Source of the DNA: Dyadobacter psychrotolerans
Lineage (GTDB): Bacteria; Bacteroidota; Bacteroidia; Cytophagales; Spirosomataceae
Assembly (NCBI RefSeq): GCF_004349265.1
Contig: NZ_SMFL01000009.1
Location: forward strand, 62,001 to 126,000
DNA: 64,000 nucleotides
Reading direction: 5' to 3'
The position numbers and the translations under genes were made by a program. Numbering within the stretch: position 1 is the first letter of the stretch; the number at the start of each line of letters is the position of its first letter. The notes beneath the pieces were generated by a model, which was not told the origin of the DNA, searched no databases, and saw only the letters and a program-made list of their open reading frames with translations. Below, in pieces: positions 59,609 to 64,000 of the stretch.

Positions 59609-62161
59609 ATGGAATCCATAAAATCTTCACAAACACAACAAACATACACCAGTGACGAGGCCTATCAGGCTTCGCTTCAATACTTTAAAGGCGATGATCT
59701 TGCAGCACGTGTCTGGGTGAATAAATATGCGCTCAAAGATTCTTACGGAGCGATCTACGAAGCGACTCCGGACGACATGCACCGCCGCATCGCGAAGGAG
59801 ATTGCACGCATCGAAGTTCGCTATCCGAATCCTTTGAGCGAAGATGAAATCTTTGACCTGATCCGGGATTTTAAATACATCATTCCGCAGGGAAGCCCGA
59901 TGACCGGAATCGGCAATCCGTTTCAGATCGCATCTTTGTCGAACTGTTTTGTAATCGGCAACGGCAGTGAATCGGATTCTTATGGCGGTATCATGAAAAT
60001 CGATCAGGAACAGGTACAGCTCATGAAACGTCGCGGTGGTGTGGGCCACGACTTGTCACACATTCGTCCAAAAGGTTCGCCGGTTAAAAATTCAGCACTT
60101 ACGTCCACCGGCATTGTTCCTTTTATGGAACGTTATTCCAATTCCACCCGTGAAGTGGCACAGGATGGCCGCCGCGGTGCGCTGATGCTGTCGGTTGCAA
60201 TCAAACATCCGGACTCTGAAAACTTTATTGATGCCAAAATGGAATCAGGAAAAGTTACGGGAGCCAATGTTTCTGTCCGGATTGATGACGAATTTATGAG
60301 AGCCGTTGAGTCAGGCAGCCTGTATACCCAGCAATACCCGATCAACAGTTCCAATCCTTCCCATCAAAATAGCATTGATGCCAATGCGCTCTGGAAAAAA
60401 ATTGTTCATAATGCATGGCGTTCTGCTGAGCCGGGAATTTTGTTCTGGGATACTATTATCCGCGAATCTGTGCCGGATTGTTATGCAGACCTTGGCTACG
60501 AAACCGTTTCGACAAATCCCTGCGGAGAAATTCCGTTGTGCCCATACGATTCCTGCCGTTTGCTAGCGATCAATTTGTTTTCTTATGTAGAGAATCCATT
60601 TACGCCGGAAGCTGCATTCAACTGGACTTTGTTCAAAAAACACATTGCGGCTGCACAAAGAATGATGGATGATATCATTGATCTGGAACTTGAAAAGATT
60701 GACGCCATCCTGCAAAAAATTGACGAAGATCCGGAAGGAGAAGAAATCAAACGCACGGAACGTAACTTGTGGCTGAATATACAGACCAAAGCACGTGAAG
60801 GCAGAAGAACAGGAATTGGCATCACTGCTGAAGGTGACATGCTGGCTGCTTTGGGCTTGCGTTACGGAAGTGATGAAGGATCTGAATTTGCTGTTGAGAT
60901 ACATAAAACGGTAGCGCTGGAAGCCTATCGCGGTTCGGTTCATACAGCCAAAGAGAGAGGTGCTTTTACCATTTTTGATTCCGAAAGAGAAAAAAATAAC
61001 CCGTTCATTCTTCGTTTGAAAGAAGCCGATGCACAGCTTTACTACGAAATGCTTGAATACGGAAGAAGGAATATTGCCCTTCTGACCATTGCGCCGACAG
61101 GCACTACAAGTTTAATGTCGCAGACGAGCTCTGGTATCGAACCTGTTTTTATGCCGGTTTATAAAAGAAGAAGAAAGGTTAATCCAAATGATAAAGATTC
61201 CCGTGTTGATTTCGTGGATGAAGTAGGTGATTCCTGGGAGGAATACATCGTTTTCCACCACCGTTTTAAACAATGGATGGAAATAAACGGATATGATACA
61301 AGCGTTAATTATTCGGAAAAAGAGCTGGATGATATCGTTAAAAAATCACCATACTACAAAGCGACTTCCAATGATGTAAATTACCTGAATAAGGTTAAAA
61401 TGCAGGGAGCGATCCAGAAGTGGGTGGATCATTCGATCAGCGTGACAATCAACATGCCAAATGATGTTACAGAAGAATTGGTTGGCGAGTGTTATATGGA
61501 GGCCTGGAAAGCCGGTTGCAAAGGTGTAACAGTTTACCGTGATGGTTCACGTTCAGGCGTATTAATTTCAAATTCGGAGAAAAAAGAGGAGCCGGAAGCA
61601 GATTTAAAAACCCCATTTCCGACGATCCGTCCGCAAACGCTGGAAGCAGATGTAGTTCGTTTTCAAAATAAAAAAGATAAATGGATTGCCTTTATCGGAC
61701 TGATCGATAATCAGCCTTATGAAATCTTCACCGGTTTCGCAGATGACGAAGACGGTATTTTGATTCCAAGATGGGTCAATGAAGGTTTGATCATCAAAAA
61801 CCGTGAAGCCGACGGAAGCTCACGTTATGATTTTCAATACAAAAATATGCGGGGGTACAAAACAACCATCGAAGGCTTATCCCATAAATTCAACCCGGAG
61901 TACTGGAATTACGCAAAACTCATTTCCAGCACATTACGCCACGGAATGCCGATTGAAAAAGTGGTGGATTTGATTAGCAGTTTACAACTGGACGAGTCGA
62001 TTAATACCTGGAAAAACGGTGTTGCCCGTGCCTTAAAACGTTACGTGCCGGATGGAACGGAAGTAAAAAAGCAGATGTGCCAGAATTGCAGCTCGACGAA
62101 TTTGATGTATCAGGAAGGTTGCCTGACTTGCAAGGATTGCGGGAGCTCGAAGTGTGGGTGA
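59609..62161 (+). CDS. nrdJ: Adenosylcobalamin-dependent ribonucleotide reductase (class II)
   Basis: 850 residues. It makes deoxyribonucleotides using coenzyme B12 and needs neither oxygen nor a second radical subunit. SLSNCFVIGNGSESDSYGG (about 109-127), STNPCGEIPLCPYDSCRLLA (about 300-319, with the active-site NPCGE) and TIAPTGTTSLM (about 494-504) are class II hallmarks. The last 35 residues form a Cys-rich ribbon (CQNC, GCLTCKDCGSSKCG) that would rereduce the active site. No class I nrdAB or class III genes are in the window. It starts at ATG 59609. Confidence 0.95.
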   Translation: MESIKSSQTQQTYTSDEAYQASLQYFKGDDLAARVWVNKYALKDSYGAIYEATPDDMHRRIAKEIARIEVRYPNPLSEDEIFDLIRDFKYIIPQGSPMTGIGNPFQIASLSNCFVIGNGSESDSYGGIMKIDQEQVQLMKRRGGVGHDLSHIRPKGSPVKNSALTSTGIVPFMERYSNSTREVAQDGRRGALMLSVAIKHPDSENFIDAKMESGKVTGANVSVRIDDEFMRAVESGSLYTQQYPINSSNPSHQNSIDANALWKKIVHNAWRSAEPGILFWDTIIRESVPDCYADLGYETVSTNPCGEIPLCPYDSCRLLAINLFSYVENPFTPEAAFNWTLFKKHIAAAQRMMDDIIDLELEKIDAILQKIDEDPEGEEIKRTERNLWLNIQTKAREGRRTGIGITAEGDMLAALGLRYGSDEGSEFAVEIHKTVALEAYRGSVHTAKERGAFTIFDSEREKNNPFILRLKEADAQLYYEMLEYGRRNIALLTIAPTGTTSLMSQTSSGIEPVFMPVYKRRRKVNPNDKDSRVDFVDEVGDSWEEYIVFHHRFKQWMEINGYDTSVNYSEKELDDIVKKSPYYKATSNDVNYLNKVKMQGAIQKWVDHSISVTINMPNDVTEELVGECYMEAWKAGCKGVTVYRDGSRSGVLISNSEKKEEPEADLKTPFPTIRPQTLEADVVRFQNKKDKWIAFIGLIDNQPYEIFTGFADDEDGILIPRWVNEGLIIKNREADGSSRYDFQYKNMRGYKTTIEGLSHKFNPEYWNYAKLISSTLRHGMPIEKVVDLISSLQLDESINTWKNGVARALKRYVPDGTEVKKQMCQNCSSTNLMYQEGCLTCKDCGSSKCG

Positions 62162-62177
62162 GCTTAAAGGCTTTAGA

Positions 62178-62204
62178 CTTGCCAAGTTTTGGAAACTTGG
62201 CAAG
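62178..62204. terminator. Hairpin between nrdJ and the Uma2-family gene
   Basis: Perfect 12-bp stem CTTGCCAAGTTT (62178-62189) / AAACTTGGCAAG (62193-62204), 3-nt loop. A competing outer pairing AAAGGCTT (62166-62173) / AAGCCTTT (62202-62209) overlaps it. There is no strong T-run; TTTTAAAAAA follows some 20 bp later. A terminator for the convergent pair is the likely role. Confidence 0.6.
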
Positions 62205-62225
62205 CCTTTGAAACTTGAAAGTCTT

Positions 62226-62798
62226 TTAAAAAATATCTGAAAGTTTAATCACCAGACCCGGAAGAACTTCTTCCCCCAAAAGATCATCAGAAAACAACTT
62301 TACTTCTGGTTCTCGAACCGGGCTAAAAATATATGTTTGCCTCTTTTTAGGATCAACAAGCCAACCTAGTCGAACTCCGTTCACAAGCCATTTTTTCATT
62401 TTCTGCTCCAAATCCTCCATTTCATCAGACTCCGACATTAATTCAATAACAAAGTCCGGACAAACATGGGCAAATTTCTTTAAATCTGATAAAGGAATCG
62501 TTGCAAGTCTTTCATTAGAAATCCAGGCAACATCAGGGGCTCTCATAGAACTATCAGGAAGTGTATAACCGCCGTTAGAGTCTGATACTCTTCCGAGACG
62601 ATTTCTCAGATTCCATGAATATATTCTATAGTTTAAATCACTGTTCCTGAAACTGGTTTCTATTCCTGTTGGCGGCATAACTACAATTTGTCCATTTTCA
62701 TTTCGCTCTACACGCAAGTCGGGATTGGCCCTACAAAACCTATAAAACTCTTCGTCTGAAAAAGTGTCTATCTGTGGAATGTTAATAGCTAGTCTCAT
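62226..62798 (-). CDS. Uma2 family (DUF820) PD-(D/E)XK nuclease-like protein
   Basis: 190 residues. The core RNENGQIVVMPPTG, SMRAPDVAWIS, FVIELMSESDEMEDLEQKM and WLVNGVRLGWLVDPKKRQTY is the Uma2 pattern, with the D and ExK-like residues of a restriction-endonuclease fold (D in APDVAW, E in VIELMS). Such genes are abundant in Cyanobacteria and Bacteroidota and are thought to spread horizontally; the function is not known. It is a single gene next to the decayed region and purB. It starts at ATG 62798. Confidence 0.87.
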   Translation of the reverse strand: MRLAINIPQIDTFSDEEFYRFCRANPDLRVERNENGQIVVMPPTGIETSFRNSDLNYRIYSWNLRNRLGRVSDSNGGYTLPDSSMRAPDVAWISNERLATIPLSDLKKFAHVCPDFVIELMSESDEMEDLEQKMKKWLVNGVRLGWLVDPKKRQTYIFSPVREPEVKLFSDDLLGEEVLPGLVIKLSDIF

Positions 62799-62840
62799 AA
62801 TGTAATCCTCTTTTTACAAAAATAGCAGCTTCAAATAAGA

Positions 62841-64000
62841 TCAATGCGTATCCTCAACAACCCCAATATAATTAAACGGAGTCAATCCACGCAGTTCTTC
62901 GCGAATTTTTTCTGAAACGTCAAGGGTTTCTACAAAACGGGAAATGGACTCATGGGAGATCTTCTCGTTGGTACGGGTAAGTTCTTTCAGTGCTTCGTAA
63001 GGTTTTGGATATCCTTCGCGGCGCAGAATTGTTTGTATCGCTTCCGACACAACGGCCCAGTTATCTTCGAGTTCAGCTTTCAGAATTTCGCCGTTCAACT
63101 CCACTTTCCCCAATCCTTTGATAAGCGAATTCAGCGCAATACATTGATGTGCCAATGGAACCCCAATGTTACGAAGTACAGTTGAATCGGTAAGATCGCG
63201 CTGCATACGGGAGATCGGAAGTTTTGCTGCGAAGTGCTCGAACAATGCCGAAGCAAGTCCAAGATTACCTTCTGAGTTTTCAAAGTCAATCGGATTCACC
63301 TTGTGCGGCATGGCTGATGAACCGATTTCTCCTGCTTTTATTTTCTGTTTGAAATAACCCATCGAAATATATGTCCACATATCGCGGTTCAAATCTGTCA
63401 GGATTGTATTCAGGCGTTTCAAACAGTCAAACGTAGCAGCCAGGTTGTCGTAATGTTCGATTTGCGTGGTGTGCTTACTTCTTTTCAAGCCCAAACCTTC
63501 CACAAAATGGTTAGCAAAAGCCATCCAGTCCTGCTTCGGGTATGCTACATGGTGCGCATTAAAATTACCCGTTGCTCCACCAAATTTCGCAGAATTAGGT
63601 ATTTTATCAAGCATTTCCAGTTGTCTTTCCAGTCTTTCAACAAAAACCAGAAACTCCTTTCCTACGCGTGTAGGCGAAGCAGGCTGTCCGTGTGTGAATG
63701 CAAGCATCGGCACATTTCTCCATTCGATAGACATTCTTTTTAAAACAAAAAGAACCTGACGGAACAACGGCTTGATCTGGCGTTCCAGTGCATCCTTTAA
63801 AGAAAGCGGAATGGCCGTATTGTTGATATCCTGAGAAGTCAACCCAAAATGGATGAATTCCTGATAAGCTTCAATTTCAAGTTTTACGAACTGCTCTTTG
63901 ATAAAATATTCAACAGCCTTTACGTCGTGATTGGTTGTCTTTTCGATGTCCTTAATATTCAGCGCATCCTGTTCCGAAAAGTCTTCGTAGATTTTACGCA
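62841..64000 (-). CDS. purB: Adenylosuccinate lyase, C-terminal part (partial at window edge)
   Basis: About 386 codons are visible; the frame stays open from the stop at 62841 to the right edge, so the start is outside the window. The internal TTG at 63842 is not the start, since KAVEYFIKEQ and FIHFGLTSQDINNTA continue upstream of it. The enzyme splits SAICAR and adenylosuccinate in purine synthesis. GEIGSSAMPHKVNPIDFEN is the superfamily signature, TSQDINNTA the catalytic His/Ser region. The length and motifs fit the E. coli-type PurB of about 450 residues. Confidence 0.95.
   Translation of the reverse strand, partial: RKIYEDFSEQDALNIKDIEKTTNHDVKAVEYFIKEQFVKLEIEAYQEFIHFGLTSQDINNTAIPLSLKDALERQIKPLFRQVLFVLKRMSIEWRNVPMLAFTHGQPASPTRVGKEFLVFVERLERQLEMLDKIPNSAKFGGATGNFNAHHVAYPKQDWMAFANHFVEGLGLKRSKHTTQIEHYDNLAATFDCLKRLNTILTDLNRDMWTYISMGYFKQKIKAGEIGSSAMPHKVNPIDFENSEGNLGLASALFEHFAAKLPISRMQRDLTDSTVLRNIGVPLAHQCIALNSLIKGLGKVELNGEILKAELEDNWAVVSEAIQTILRREGYPKPYEALKELTRTNEKISHESISRFVETLDVSEKIREELRGLTPFNYIGVVEDTH

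Overview
The window comes from a member of the Bacteroidota, most likely a Cytophagales/Spirosomataceae bacterium close to Dyadobacter. The lineage is inferred from gene content, not from a database search. The evidence is an Alternative Complex III plus aa3 oxidase operon, DUF3078 and DUF1080 proteins, an L13 that starts DTLSYKT after a GTG codon, start sites without clear Shine-Dalgarno sequences but with AT-rich upstream stretches, and promoter -7 boxes of the TAnnTTTG type typical of this phylum. GC content is moderate and most genes are housekeeping.

Layout. 1-2.8 kb: the 3' end of murI and a convergent GH106-like glycosidase. 2.9-19.7 kb: one long minus-strand operon for the respiratory chain: actABCDEF (quinol:cytochrome c oxidoreductase), cytochrome oxidase subunits II and I, heme A and heme O synthases, two subunit III-type proteins, subunit IV, a SCO-like protein, a DUF420 protein and a small CxxC membrane protein. 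It has a good promoter at the 5' end and a terminator at the 3' end. 19.8-25.6 kb: tRNA-Cys, rpsA, an HNH endonuclease, smpB, a radical SAM protein and accD. 25.8-35.1 kb: an FMN reductase, then the distal half of the division/cell wall (dcw) cluster, murD-ftsW-murG-murC-ftsQ-ftsA-ftsZ. 35.2-42.1 kb: mscL, a DUF3078 protein, an MscS-like channel with a small protein and an ECF sigma factor, the ribosomal operon rplM-rpsI-rpsB-tsf, and an exported protein of unknown function. 42.3-49.4 kb: a DUF1080 hydrolase, a DUF2520 protein, a KdsC-type phosphatase, an acyltransferase, a polysaccharide deacetylase, sbcD, a DksA-like protein and pdhB.

49.6-56.5 kb is the least understood functional unit. 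Three adjoining minus-strand genes encode a transglutaminase fused to DUF2126, a circularly permuted ATP-grasp fused to an alpha-E domain, and a second transglutaminase. Both transglutaminase triads are intact. Comparative genomics has predicted such sets to be peptide/amide ligase-protease systems, but to my knowledge substrate and product are unknown. The Anbu protease that accompanies related sets elsewhere is not in this window.

57.6-59.4 kb, between proC and the B12-dependent ribonucleotide reductase gene, is a decayed accessory patch. It holds an AT-rich exported-protein gene broken by an in-frame stop and probably a frameshift, a Fic-family fragment cut off before its catalytic motif, and a 147-bp-period tandem array carrying a palindromic CCACGAA/TTCGTGG element. 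The window ends with a Uma2-family nuclease gene and most of purB.
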